A stretch of DNA of 58,535 bases from NCBI GenBank assembly GCA_004552305.1, contig SFOX01000011.1, positions 1-58,535 of the forward strand, written 5' to 3'. The position numbers and the translations under genes were made by a program. The DNA is from Subdoligranulum variabile (GTDB taxonomy: Bacteria; Bacillota; Clostridia; Oscillospirales; Ruminococcaceae). The notes beneath the pieces are model-generated. The model was not told the origin of the DNA and ran no database searches. It worked only from the letters and a program-made list of their open reading frames with translations. Below, one piece after another: positions 25,825 to 33,989 of this stretch; position 1 is the stretch's first letter; each line of letters opens with the position of its first letter.

Positions 25825-26845
25825 AAAAGAGCTGGAGAAAAAGCTGCGCGCCGGCTGCGCCGTTTTCTATTTCTACGCCGCCGACGAAGCGCTGGTACAC
25901 AGCGCCGCGCAAAAGGCGCTGAAATTTTTGCAGCAGGATGACCCCGAGGTCACCGTGCTGGACGGTCCCACCCCCCGCGTGGAGGAGATCGTTCTGGCGG
26001 CGGGAACCATCTCGTTTTTCGGCGGCAAGCGCCTTGTGCTGATGCCGATGATTCGCCCGTCAACCTACTCGGACAAGGATCTGCAGGAGCTTTGCGACAC
26101 CCTCTCTGACACCGAAAATGCCATTTTTGTGCTGACCAGCGTGGTCGAGGAATCCTACGGCAGGCTGCGCCCCGGCAAACGGGAGAAAAAGCTTATTGCC
26201 GCCTGTGAGAAGCTCGGCTACAGTGTGCAGATCAACAAGCCCTCCCGCAATGCCCTGCAGGCGTTGGCACGCCAGTGGGCAGGGGAACTGGGCACCGGCT
26301 TTGCGCCGGGGGCGGAGGGCGCCTTGCTGGACCGCTGCGGCGAGGACCAGTTCCTTTTGCGCAACGAGATCGACAAGCTGGCGGCACTTTCGGGTTACAG
26401 CATTATCACAACGGCAATGGTGCAGCAGCTGGGTACCGTCACGCTGGATGCCGACACCTTTGATATGGTCAAGCTGGTGGCAGCCGGGCGGCTGGCGGCG
26501 GCACAGCAAAAGCTGCGCACCCTGCTGGCGCTGCAAAACGAGCCAATTCTCATCACCGGTGCGCTCAGCAGCAATTATCTGACGATGTACCGTGTTTCTT
26601 TGGCAAAACGCAGCCGCCGCACGCTGGCGGATGTCGCCAAGGATTTCGGCTATACCGGCAACTGGAGCTTCCGCCTTTCGGAGGCGGAAAGCGCCGCCGC
26701 GCACTACAAAACCGCCCAGCTGGAACAGTGCCTGCGGGTGCTGCGCAAGCTGGATATCGACCTGAAAAGCAGCAAGCTGGACAGCGATCTTTTGCTGCAA
26801 AAGGCGCTGTGCGAGCTTGCTTTGACCCGGAGTATGCCATGCTGA
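25811..26845 (+). CDS. holA: DNA polymerase III subunit delta
   Basis: The 344 aa protein starts MLYSEKELEKKLRAGC and fits HolA length and pattern: an AAA+-like N-terminal domain with FYFYAADEALVHSAA and FFGGKRLVLM, then helical C-terminal domains. The delta subunit is part of the clamp loader. The ATG at 25811 is chosen because AGGAGG lies 9 nt upstream. comEC-holA is a common order in Firmicutes, which supports both calls. Confidence 0.9.
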   Translation: MLYSEKELEKKLRAGCAVFYFYAADEALVHSAAQKALKFLQQDDPEVTVLDGPTPRVEEIVLAAGTISFFGGKRLVLMPMIRPSTYSDKDLQELCDTLSDTENAIFVLTSVVEESYGRLRPGKREKKLIAACEKLGYSVQINKPSRNALQALARQWAGELGTGFAPGAEGALLDRCGEDQFLLRNEIDKLAALSGYSIITTAMVQQLGTVTLDADTFDMVKLVAAGRLAAAQQKLRTLLALQNEPILITGALSSNYLTMYRVSLAKRSRRTLADVAKDFGYTGNWSFRLSEAESAAAHYKTAQLEQCLRVLRKLDIDLKSSKLDSDLLLQKALCELALTRSMPC

Positions 26846-27420
26846 AACTGACCCGCGCCCTTTTGGTGGAGGGCAAATATGACGCCGCCCGCCTGCATAA
26901 CCTTGTGGACGGCACGGTGCTGACGACCGACGGCTTCCGCGTATTTAAGGACGCCGCCCTGCAAAATCTGCTCAAAAAAGTAGCCGCCGCGCAGGGGCTG
27001 GTCATTCTGACCGACTCTGACGCCGCCGGGTTTAAAATCCGCCATTTTGTCACGGGGCTGGTCGGGGCGCAAAACGTCCTGCAAGCCTATGTACCCGCCG
27101 TTCCCGGCAAGGAATCCCGCAAAGCCCAGCCCGGCAAGGAGGGGCTTTTGGGGGTCGAGGGCGTGGACGATGCCCTGATTTTGCAAGGGCTGCAAACCGC
27201 CTTGGCGGGCGCTGCCGACACCGCCGTCTGCCGGCGCAGCATCACCTACACCGATTTGTACGAGTGGGGCATTTCCGGCACCGCCAACAGCGCCGACAAC
27301 CGCCGCAAGCTGCTGCACCGCTTGGGTCTGCCCCCGCGTCTAAGTAAAAAAGAACTGCTGGACGTTTTAAATATCCTCTACACCTACGAAAGTCTGGATG
27401 CCGAGATTCGGCACGGCTAA
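26839..27420 (+). CDS. rnmV: Toprim protein, ribonuclease M5-like
   Basis: The 193 aa protein starts with the Toprim glutamate motif LLVEGKYDAARL and has the aspartate motif LILTDSDAAGFKIRHF (here VILTDSDAAG). RNase M5 of this type matures 5S rRNA in Firmicutes. The C-terminal LGLPPRLSKKELLDVLNIL region is shared with that family. It overlaps holA by 7 nt. A general Toprim/primase-like protein is the alternative. Confidence 0.75.
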   Translation: MLKLTRALLVEGKYDAARLHNLVDGTVLTTDGFRVFKDAALQNLLKKVAAAQGLVILTDSDAAGFKIRHFVTGLVGAQNVLQAYVPAVPGKESRKAQPGKEGLLGVEGVDDALILQGLQTALAGAADTAVCRRSITYTDLYEWGISGTANSADNRRKLLHRLGLPPRLSKKELLDVLNILYTYESLDAEIRHG

Positions 27421-27462
27421 ACAAAATCGGCAGCGAACCGTTGGGTTCGCTGCCGATTTTGT
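27421..27462. terminator. Bidirectional terminator between convergent genes
   Basis: A perfect 19-bp inverted repeat (27421-27439 with 27444-27462, loop GTTG) has A-rich and T-rich flanks on each side. It serves the rnmV operon and the convergent RluD-type gene. Confidence 0.9.
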
Positions 27463-28373
27463 TATTTTAATGTCCCATCCTCGACCTGTTTGCAGTACCA
27501 CGGCTTGTCGGCGTGGAATACCCGCCCTGCCAGATGCGCAAAACGCTCGTCCGCGATCGTATCGGGGAAGCGCAGCTCCCACGCGCACAGCGCCTGATAC
27601 TTGAACCGCAGCTCCCGGTTGGCGGCATTGTTGCCGTACTTGCTGTCGCCCAGGATCGGGCAGCCGATGTGCGCCAGATGTGCGCGGATCTGGTGGGTGC
27701 GCCCGGTGACCAGCTCGACCTTCAATTCCGCCAGCCGCCCGCTGACCGCCAGCGTTTCGTACCCGGTAACAACCTCCTTCGCGCCGCCCGCCGTGCCGTC
27801 GGTAATATAGACGATGCCGCGCTCGGCGTCCTTCAAAAGGTAATCCCGCAGCAGCGCCGCCGGGGGGGTGGGGCGCCCAAAGGTGACGCACAGGTAGTGC
27901 TTGGTAATGCTGCGCGCCTTGATTTGCGCGGTCAAAAAGGACTCTGCCGCGTTATTTTTGGCAAGCAGGATCAGCCCGCTGGTGCCGGTGTCCAGCCGGT
28001 GGCACAAAACCGCGCGCTCGCCCTTGCCCGCCGCTTTTAATTTTTCCTGCACGCGCTTGAGCAGCGTGTCGTTGTTTGCGCCGTCCACCGCGATGCCCGC
28101 CGGCTTGGAGGCGATAATGATGTCCTCGTCCTCATACACAAAGACCGCCGGGGGCAGCCCGCGCTGCTGCTCCAACTGCTCATCGGTCAAAAACAGCTTG
28201 ATGACATCGCCGTTTTGCACCCGCGTGGAGAGCGGCTGCTTTTTGCCGTTGAGCTTGATTTTGTTTTCGCGCAGGGCTTTGTTCAACCGCCCCGTTCCCA
28301 AGGCAGGGTAGAGGTCCATCAGATATTTGTCCATCCGCACAGGCAGAAGGCATTTTACACGCAGTTCTTTCAT
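27462..28373 (-). CDS. RluD-family pseudouridine synthase
   Basis: The 303 aa protein has an N-terminal S4 RNA-binding domain (MDKYLMDLYPALGTGRLNK) and the catalytic motif HRLDTGTSGLILLAKN, whose Asp is the nucleophile, followed by GRTHQIRAHLAHIGCPILGD. It modifies uridine in rRNA or tRNA; the site is unknown. The ATG at 28373 follows AAGGG by 7 nt; the longer upstream extension lacks family homology. Confidence 0.9.
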   Translation of the reverse strand: MKELRVKCLLPVRMDKYLMDLYPALGTGRLNKALRENKIKLNGKKQPLSTRVQNGDVIKLFLTDEQLEQQRGLPPAVFVYEDEDIIIASKPAGIAVDGANNDTLLKRVQEKLKAAGKGERAVLCHRLDTGTSGLILLAKNNAAESFLTAQIKARSITKHYLCVTFGRPTPPAALLRDYLLKDAERGIVYITDGTAGGAKEVVTGYETLAVSGRLAELKVELVTGRTHQIRAHLAHIGCPILGDSKYGNNAANRELRFKYQALCAWELRFPDTIADERFAHLAGRVFHADKPWYCKQVEDGTLK

Positions 28374-28447
28374 CACAGCACCCTTAAAAGAAAAGTTTTC
28401 TGCATTTATTTTACCACAAACCGCGCGATTTCGCAACGTGTTTGCCA

Positions 28448-28476
28448 TTGACATTTTGCGGCGGTTGCGCTACAAT
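28448..28476 (+). promoter_or_regulatory. Promoter of tRNA-Leu
   Basis: TTGACA (28448-28453), 17 nt, TACAAT (28471-28476), 11 nt before the tRNA 5' end. Confidence 0.9.
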
Positions 28477-28487
28477 ATATCTGTTAT

Positions 28488-28571
28488 GCCGCCGTGGCGG
28501 AACTGGCAGACGCAAGGGACTTAAAATCCCTCGGTGGCGACATCGTACCGGTTCGATCCCGGTCGGCGGCA
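28488..28571 (+). tRNA. tRNA-Leu (UAA)
   Basis: The 84-nt gene has acceptor GCCGCCG/CGGCGGC, a T-loop TTCGATC, the long variable arm of a class II tRNA, and anticodon TAA in CTTAAAA. The CCA end is not encoded. It has its own promoter and terminator. Confidence 0.96.
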
Positions 28572-28576
28572 TACAG

Positions 28577-28609
28577 CCCGCTCTTTCCTTTGGGAAAGGG
28601 CGGTTTTTT
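28577..28609 (+). terminator. Terminator after tRNA-Leu
   Basis: CCCGCTCTTTCC pairs with GGAAAGGGCGG (28593-28603), followed by TTTTTT. Confidence 0.9.
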
Positions 28610-28641
28610 GTGTTTCCTTGCCAAAATATGGCAAAAAGCGC

Positions 28642-28670
28642 TTGTTTATTTTCCGCATATCGTATATAAT
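28642..28670 (+). promoter_or_regulatory. Promoter of the aminotransferase gene
   Basis: TTGTTT (28642-28647), 17 nt, TATAAT (28665-28670), 75 nt before the start codon. Confidence 0.75.
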
Positions 28671-28744
28671 GTAGTGTATGCCTTTGTATGCGTCTAAATA
28701 GAGGGGGCGCATAACGGCAAAAAACAAACAGGGGGAAATGGAAA

Positions 28745-30025
28745 ATGGCTGACTATTTCGCAATGAATGTCGATGAGCTTACCGCCGAAAAGACCGCGCT
28801 GGAATCTGCGTATAAAAAGTACCAGGCAATGGGGCTCAACCTGAATATGGCGCGCGGCAAGCCCGGTCCTCACCAGATGGATCTGGCAATGGACCTTTTA
28901 AAGATGGACGATTACACCACCGATGAAGGCACCGATGCGCGCAACTACGGCAATCTGGAAGGTCTGTACGAGGCCCGCAAGCTGTTTGCCGATGTGATGG
29001 GCGTGACCGCCAACGAAATTTTTGTGGGCGGCAACTCCAGCCTGCAGCTGATGTACAACCTTGTGACCATCGGCTATATCTTCGGTTTTCAGGATTCGCC
29101 CTGCCCGTGGTCGCAGGTCGAAAAGCGCAAGTTCCTTTGCCCGGTACCCGGCTATGACCGCCATTTTGCCATCACCGAGGATCTCGGCTTTGAGATGATC
29201 AACATTCCCATGAGCGAGTCCGGTCCCGATATGGATATGATCGAAAAGCTCGTGGCCGAGGACGATACCATCAAGGGCATCTGGTGCGTGCCGCAGTATT
29301 CCAACCCCGACGGCTACACCTACAGCGACGAAACCATCCGCCGCTTTGCCGCCCTGAAAACCGCCGCGCCCGACTTCAAAATTTTCTGGGATGAGGCTTA
29401 CATTGTCCACCATCTGACCGAGCAGATCATCGAAACGCCCGTGCTGCTGAACGAAGCCAAAAAGTACGGCACCGAGGATCGCGTGTTTATGTTCACCTCC
29501 ACCAGCAAGATCACCTTCCCGGGTGCCGGTGTGTCCGCGATCGCCTGCAGCGAAAATTCCATGAAATACATCTGCCGCCGCTTCTCGACGATGATCATCA
29601 GCTACGACAAGATGAACCAGCTGCGCCACGTCCGCTTTTTGAAGGACAAGCAGGGCGTGCTGGCGCATATGGCCAAGCATCGCCGCCGTCTGGTGCCCTG
29701 CTTTGACGCCGTCAAGACCGCGTTTGCCACCGAGCTGACCCCCTGCGGCAACATCGCCCACTGGACCAACCCCAAGGGCGGTTACTTTATCAGCCTGTAT
29801 GTGCTGCCCGGCTGCGCCAAGCGCGTTGCCACCCTGTGCAAGGAATGCGGTCTGACCCTGACCGGTGCAGGCTCCGCCTACCCCTACCACAAGGACCCGG
29901 AGGATTCCCACCTGCGCATTGCGCCCACCTATCCGAGTCTGGATGAGGTCGAAACCGCCTCGGCGCTGCTGTGTGTCTGCGTGCGTCTGGCGGTTGTGGA
30001 AAAGCTGCTGGCAGATAAGCAGTGA
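28745..30025 (+). CDS. PLP-dependent aminotransferase (putative aspartate aminotransferase)
   Basis: The 426 aa fold-type I enzyme has LNMARGKPGPHQMDLA at its start, the WDEAYIVHHL aspartate region, and the PLP lysine K255 in STSKITFPGAG. The layout matches the PF12897-type (Aminotran_MocR) aminotransferases, some of which act on aspartate. It is monocistronic with its own promoter. The exact substrate is inferred from the family. Confidence 0.85.
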   Translation: MADYFAMNVDELTAEKTALESAYKKYQAMGLNLNMARGKPGPHQMDLAMDLLKMDDYTTDEGTDARNYGNLEGLYEARKLFADVMGVTANEIFVGGNSSLQLMYNLVTIGYIFGFQDSPCPWSQVEKRKFLCPVPGYDRHFAITEDLGFEMINIPMSESGPDMDMIEKLVAEDDTIKGIWCVPQYSNPDGYTYSDETIRRFAALKTAAPDFKIFWDEAYIVHHLTEQIIETPVLLNEAKKYGTEDRVFMFTSTSKITFPGAGVSAIACSENSMKYICRRFSTMIISYDKMNQLRHVRFLKDKQGVLAHMAKHRRRLVPCFDAVKTAFATELTPCGNIAHWTNPKGGYFISLYVLPGCAKRVATLCKECGLTLTGAGSAYPYHKDPEDSHLRIAPTYPSLDEVETASALLCVCVRLAVVEKLLADKQ

Positions 30026-30064
30026 CCCAACCCCTGCCCCTTGCTTTAAGCAGCACCGCGGTTC

Positions 30065-30118
30065 TTGCTGCGGCGTTGCCTATAATATAATCCCGCCCGC
30101 AGGCGCGGGCATGTTTTT
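30065..30118 (+). promoter_or_regulatory. secDF promoter region with hairpin and T-run before the ribosome site
   Basis: TATAATATAAT (30081-30091) gives two overlapping -10 candidates with a weak -35 TTGCTG at 30065. Downstream, GCCCGC-AGGC-GCGGGC (about 30095-30110) followed by ATGTTTTTT forms a terminator-like hairpin directly before the GGAGG of secDF. Confidence 0.45.
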
Positions 30119-30129
30119 TGGAGGTTTCT

Positions 30130-32445
30130 ATGAACAAAAAAGGGAAGTCATGGCCGCTATTCGTCGTGGCAATTCTGATCGTGGTATTTTCCCTGACTGC
30201 GATCCTCGGTGTCAGCTATCAGTACGGCGACACCAAAAACACCTACGTCAAGGGTGCATCCGACATCCGTTTCGGCATTGATATCCGCGGCGGCGTGGAT
30301 GTCACCTTTATGCCCGCGAATGACATGGACGCCACCGACGAGCAGCTTTCTGCCGCCAAAACGGTTATTGAGGACCGTCTGGTGGGTCTTGGCATCACCG
30401 ATTACGAAAGCTACACCGACACCAACAAAGACCGTATCATCGTGCGTTTTCCGTGGAAAACCGGCGAGTCTGACTTCAACCCCCAGACCGCCATTGACGA
30501 GATCGGCACCACTGCCAAGATGGTATTCCGCAAAGGCTCCACCGCCGACGGCGAGGAGATCCTCAGCGGCGACGACGTGACTTCCGCCACCGTCGGCTAC
30601 AACGAAACCGAGGGCTGGGTCGTTCAGCTGCGCTTCAGCACCCAAGGCTCTGCCGCTTTTGCGGACGCCACCACCGAGCTGGCGGGCGGCAGCATCCCCA
30701 TCTCCATCTGGCTCGATGACAAGAGCATCTCCGTTGCCACCGTCAACGAAGCCATCACCAACGGCGAAGCCATCATCAAGGGCAACTTCACGCAGGAGAG
30801 CGCCTCCTCGCTGGCGAACCAGATCAACTCCGGCTCGCTGCCCTTTGCCCTGTCTGCCGAAAGCTACTCCACCATCAGCCCCACCCTGGGTGCCAAGAGC
30901 CTTGAGGTTATGGTGCTGGCGGGTATCATCGCCTTTATCATCGTCGCGGTGCTGATGATTGCCCGCTACCGTCTGCCCGGCACCATCGCCGTCATCTCTC
31001 TGGCGGGTCAGGTCGCTGCCACGCTGGCAGTCGTGTCCGGTTATTTCCCGGCGTTCAGCGGTTCCACCCTGACCCTGCCCGGCATTGCCGGTATCATCCT
31101 CGGCATCGGTATGGGCGTTGACGCCAACGTCATCACCGCCGAGCGCATCAAGGAAGAGCTTGCCAAAAACAAGACGCTGGACGGCGCTGTCAACAGCGGC
31201 TTCAAGATGGGTCTTACCCCCATCATCGACGGCAACGTCACCATCGTTATCGTTGCTGCCCTGCTGATGGGTGCCTTTGGTCCCACCGACGGCTTCTGGG
31301 CGAAGGTCTTTAACCCCATCTTCTGGTGGTTCGGACCCTCCACCGCCGGCACCATCTACTCCTTCGGCTTCACCCTGCTGACCAGCGTTCTGCTGAACTT
31401 TGTGTTCGGCGTGGGTGCCACCCGCGTGATGATCCGCGGTGCCACCCACTGCAAGGCGCTGCGCAACCCCGTGCTGTACGGCGGCAAAAAGCAGGGCGGT
31501 GCCGACTACAAGACCCCGGCGATCCGCTTCATCCCCAACCGCAAGAAGTTCTACGGCTTCTCCTGCGCGCTGATCGCCGTGGTGCTGGTGTTCTGCGGCG
31601 TGTTCGGCGTACATATGGACGTCGAGTTCAAGGGCGGCTCCATGGTCACCCTGGCGTATCAGGGCGAGGCTGACCTCAATGCCCTCAAGTCCGCCATCAG
31701 CGACGAGCTGAACCAGTCCAACCTGACCTTGCAGACCGGCTCCGACATTTCCGGCAGCCAGACCTTGACCGTCACCCTGCCCGGTAGCCAGACCCTGACC
31801 ACCGAGCAGCTGGACAACCTGCTGACCACCCTGAACGAGCAGTTCCCCGACAACGCCTTCGCCCAGAATGAAGTCAGCAACGTCAATGCCACCATCGGCA
31901 AGGAATTCCTGCTCAAGAGCGTTGTCGCGCTGGTCGCCGCCTGCGTGCTGATCATGCTGTACGTCGCCTACCGCTTCCGCCGCATCGGCGGCTTTAAGGC
32001 GGGCGCCACCGCCGTTGTGGCGCTGCTGCACGACCTGTTTGTGGTGTTCGGCGTGTTTGTCATCCTGCGCATCCCCCTGAACGGCAACTTCATTGCCGCC
32101 ATGCTGACCATCTTGGGCTACTCCATCAACGATACCGTTGTTATCTACGACCGTATCCGCGAGAACAGCGCCCTGTACAGCAAAAAGCAGCTCAGCCTGC
32201 CGGAGCTGGTTAACCTGTCCATCAACCAGAGCTTCTCCCGCTCCTTGATGACCACCATCACCACCTGCTGCGCCTTGGGTGTCGTCTGCGCGGTGTCCAT
32301 CGTCTACCGTCTGGACAGCATCTACACCTTCGCGTTCCCGCTGCTGTTCGGTATGATCAGCGGTGTGTACAGCACCATCTGTATCGCCACCCCGCTGTGG
32401 GTCGACTGGAAGCAGCGCAAGAAGGCTGCCGGCAAGAAGAATTGA
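30130..32445 (+). CDS. secDF: SecDF fusion protein translocase subunit
   Basis: The 771 aa protein joins SecD and SecF in one chain. It has an N-terminal anchor and DIRFGIDIRGGVDVTF at the SecD start. The first membrane block contains GIAGIILGIGMGVDANV. A second anchor and periplasmic part (GVHMDVEFKGGSMVTL) leads to the SecF membrane block with GYSINDTVVIYDRIREN. It uses the proton gradient to aid secretion. The ATG at 30130 follows TTGGAGG; an upstream in-frame TTG lies within that site. nrdR follows after 25 nt. Confidence 0.96.
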   Translation: MNKKGKSWPLFVVAILIVVFSLTAILGVSYQYGDTKNTYVKGASDIRFGIDIRGGVDVTFMPANDMDATDEQLSAAKTVIEDRLVGLGITDYESYTDTNKDRIIVRFPWKTGESDFNPQTAIDEIGTTAKMVFRKGSTADGEEILSGDDVTSATVGYNETEGWVVQLRFSTQGSAAFADATTELAGGSIPISIWLDDKSISVATVNEAITNGEAIIKGNFTQESASSLANQINSGSLPFALSAESYSTISPTLGAKSLEVMVLAGIIAFIIVAVLMIARYRLPGTIAVISLAGQVAATLAVVSGYFPAFSGSTLTLPGIAGIILGIGMGVDANVITAERIKEELAKNKTLDGAVNSGFKMGLTPIIDGNVTIVIVAALLMGAFGPTDGFWAKVFNPIFWWFGPSTAGTIYSFGFTLLTSVLLNFVFGVGATRVMIRGATHCKALRNPVLYGGKKQGGADYKTPAIRFIPNRKKFYGFSCALIAVVLVFCGVFGVHMDVEFKGGSMVTLAYQGEADLNALKSAISDELNQSNLTLQTGSDISGSQTLTVTLPGSQTLTTEQLDNLLTTLNEQFPDNAFAQNEVSNVNATIGKEFLLKSVVALVAACVLIMLYVAYRFRRIGGFKAGATAVVALLHDLFVVFGVFVILRIPLNGNFIAAMLTILGYSINDTVVIYDRIRENSALYSKKQLSLPELVNLSINQSFSRSLMTTITTCCALGVVCAVSIVYRLDSIYTFAFPLLFGMISGVYSTICIATPLWVDWKQRKKAAGKKN

Positions 32446-32470
32446 CGCTTCGGCAAGGAGGTTTCCGCTT

Positions 32471-32944
32471 ATGAAATGCCCCTACTGCGGCGAGGTTGAC
32501 TCCAAGGTCATTGACTCGCGCCCCACGGAGGACGGCGAACGCATCCGCCGCCGCCGCGAGTGCCTGAACTGCAAAAAGCGCTTTACCACCTACGAAATCG
32601 TGGAAACGGTGCCGCTGATGGTGGTCAAGAAGGATAAATCCCGCGAGGTCTTTGACCGGCAGAAGCTGCTCAACGGTATGCTGCGCGCCTGCCAGAAACG
32701 CCCCGTGAGCTACCAGCAGCTGGACGAAGCAGTCGAACGTATCGAGCAGCAGCTGCTCAACTCCTACGACCGCGAGGTGCTTTCCATCAAGATCGGTGAC
32801 CTTGCCATGCAGGAGCTGAAAAAGATGGACGATGTCGCCTATGTGCGCTTTGCATCGGTCTACCGCCAGTTCAGCGATGTCAACACCTTTATGGAAGAGC
32901 TGAAGGATATGTTGGACAACCGCTCAAAAGCTGCCGAAAAATGA
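32471..32944 (+). CDS. nrdR: Transcriptional repressor NrdR
   Basis: The 157 aa protein has an N-terminal zinc ribbon (C3, C6, C31, C34) and an ATP-cone domain (VVKKDKSREVFDRQKLLNGML). NrdR represses ribonucleotide reductase genes in response to ATP/dATP. AAGGAGG precedes the ATG. Its 3' end overlaps the convergent DUF4363 gene by 21 nt. No nrd genes are in the window. Confidence 0.96.
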   Translation: MKCPYCGEVDSKVIDSRPTEDGERIRRRRECLNCKKRFTTYEIVETVPLMVVKKDKSREVFDRQKLLNGMLRACQKRPVSYQQLDEAVERIEQQLLNSYDREVLSIKIGDLAMQELKKMDDVAYVRFASVYRQFSDVNTFMEELKDMLDNRSKAAEK

Positions 32945-33292
32945 TGCGGTAAGCTGCCGCAGCTGGCATCTTGCGCGGGCGGTTTCCACCCAAAGGTCGG
33001 CAAGGTTCTCCTGCCGCGCGTAACCCGGCAGGCAAGCCAGCGTTTGCCCCAGCGCCTCCAAGGTGTTGCGGCGCACCAGCAGCCCCCACAACCGCATAGA
33101 ATGTTCCGCCTCCGCCGCCGCTTCTCTGTAAGCGGCGGCGGAGGTTTTGTATTGCCCGTTTTGCGCAAGGATGCAGGCGGTCTGCAGCACCGCATCCACC
33201 CGCGCCGTGCTTTGCCCCAGATATATCCCCGCCGCGCCCAGCGCCGCCGCCAGCCCCGCCAGCAGCAAAAGCGCCGATAGACTGCGCCTCAT
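32924..33292 (-). CDS. DUF4363-like small membrane-anchored protein
   Basis: The 122 aa protein has an N-terminal signal anchor (about residues 5-24) and an otherwise helical extracytoplasmic part with Arg/Ala/Glu-rich helices. Its pairing with a DUF421 gene (4-nt ATGA overlap) is the usual arrangement of DUF4363 proteins in Clostridia. The function is unknown. It converges on nrdR with a 21-nt overlap and no visible terminator between them. Confidence 0.6.
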   Translation of the reverse strand: MRRSLSALLLLAGLAAALGAAGIYLGQSTARVDAVLQTACILAQNGQYKTSAAAYREAAAEAEHSMRLWGLLVRRNTLEALGQTLACLPGYARQENLADLWVETARARCQLRQLTASFFGSF

Positions 33293-33945
33293 CGCTTTTC
33301 CTCCCTTCGGGCAACCAGCAGTGTGTCCTGCCCGTTGTCATACAGCATCAGCACCCCGCTTTGCGCCATCCCGTGCGCGTTCAGAACCTGTGCAAGCCAG
33401 CCCCTGTCCCTGCCCAGCGCGCGCAGACAATCCTCATACACAACGCCGTCCAGCAAAACGGGGAGGTAGGGCGGCGGCTCGCCGCCCCGCGCATAGGGTA
33501 CGGCGTTCAGACGCCCGCCCGGCTCCATAACCGCCCACAGCACCCGCGCGGGCGTGTCGATTTTTTGCCCGCGCAGCGCCTCCGCCAAGTCTCGCCCGCT
33601 GATGCGCAGCTTTTCCAAGCTGTCCTGCTGCACCTCGCCCCGCACAATGACGGTGACGGGCTTGCCGAACAGCACCCGCGTGTAGCGCGGCCACCGCCAC
33701 GATGCCGCCGCGTGCAATATTTCCAGCGCCGTCAAGAGAAAAATCGGCACCAGCCCCGCCAGCAGCGGCAGGTCCGGCTCATCAATGCAGATGGTGGCAA
33801 CGTTGGAAAGCAAAAAGGTCGTCACCAGCTCGCCGGGCTGCAGCTGCCCCAACTGCCGCTTGCCCATACACCGCATCGCCGTTACCACCGCTGCATACAG
33901 CACGATCGTCCGAAACAGCAAAGAAAACACCGTAAGCCCCCTCAT
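33289..33945 (-). CDS. DUF421 (YetF-type) membrane protein
   Basis: The 218 aa protein has about three N-terminal membrane helices with the family stretch AMRCMGKRQLGQLQPGELVTT. A cytoplasmic domain with VIVRGEVQQDSLEKLRIS follows. The start at 33945 (MRGLTVFSLLFR) is preferred over the upstream extension, which lacks homology. It is divergent from the gerA-type operon with only 44 nt between start codons, so a shared control region is likely. Such genes often accompany spore genes, but the function is unproven. A second DUF421 protein lies at 51134. Confidence 0.8.
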   Translation of the reverse strand: MRGLTVFSLLFRTIVLYAAVVTAMRCMGKRQLGQLQPGELVTTFLLSNVATICIDEPDLPLLAGLVPIFLLTALEILHAAASWRWPRYTRVLFGKPVTVIVRGEVQQDSLEKLRISGRDLAEALRGQKIDTPARVLWAVMEPGGRLNAVPYARGGEPPPYLPVLLDGVVYEDCLRALGRDRGWLAQVLNAHGMAQSGVLMLYDNGQDTLLVARREEKR

Positions 33946-33989
33946 AATTTGCGCCCGCCGGGTCACACTATGCCCGGGAGGGTTTGCCA

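Noticed and set aside
28574..28740. Small frames beside tRNA-Leu
   Set aside because: They overlap the tRNA, its terminator and the next promoter and lack ribosome sites.
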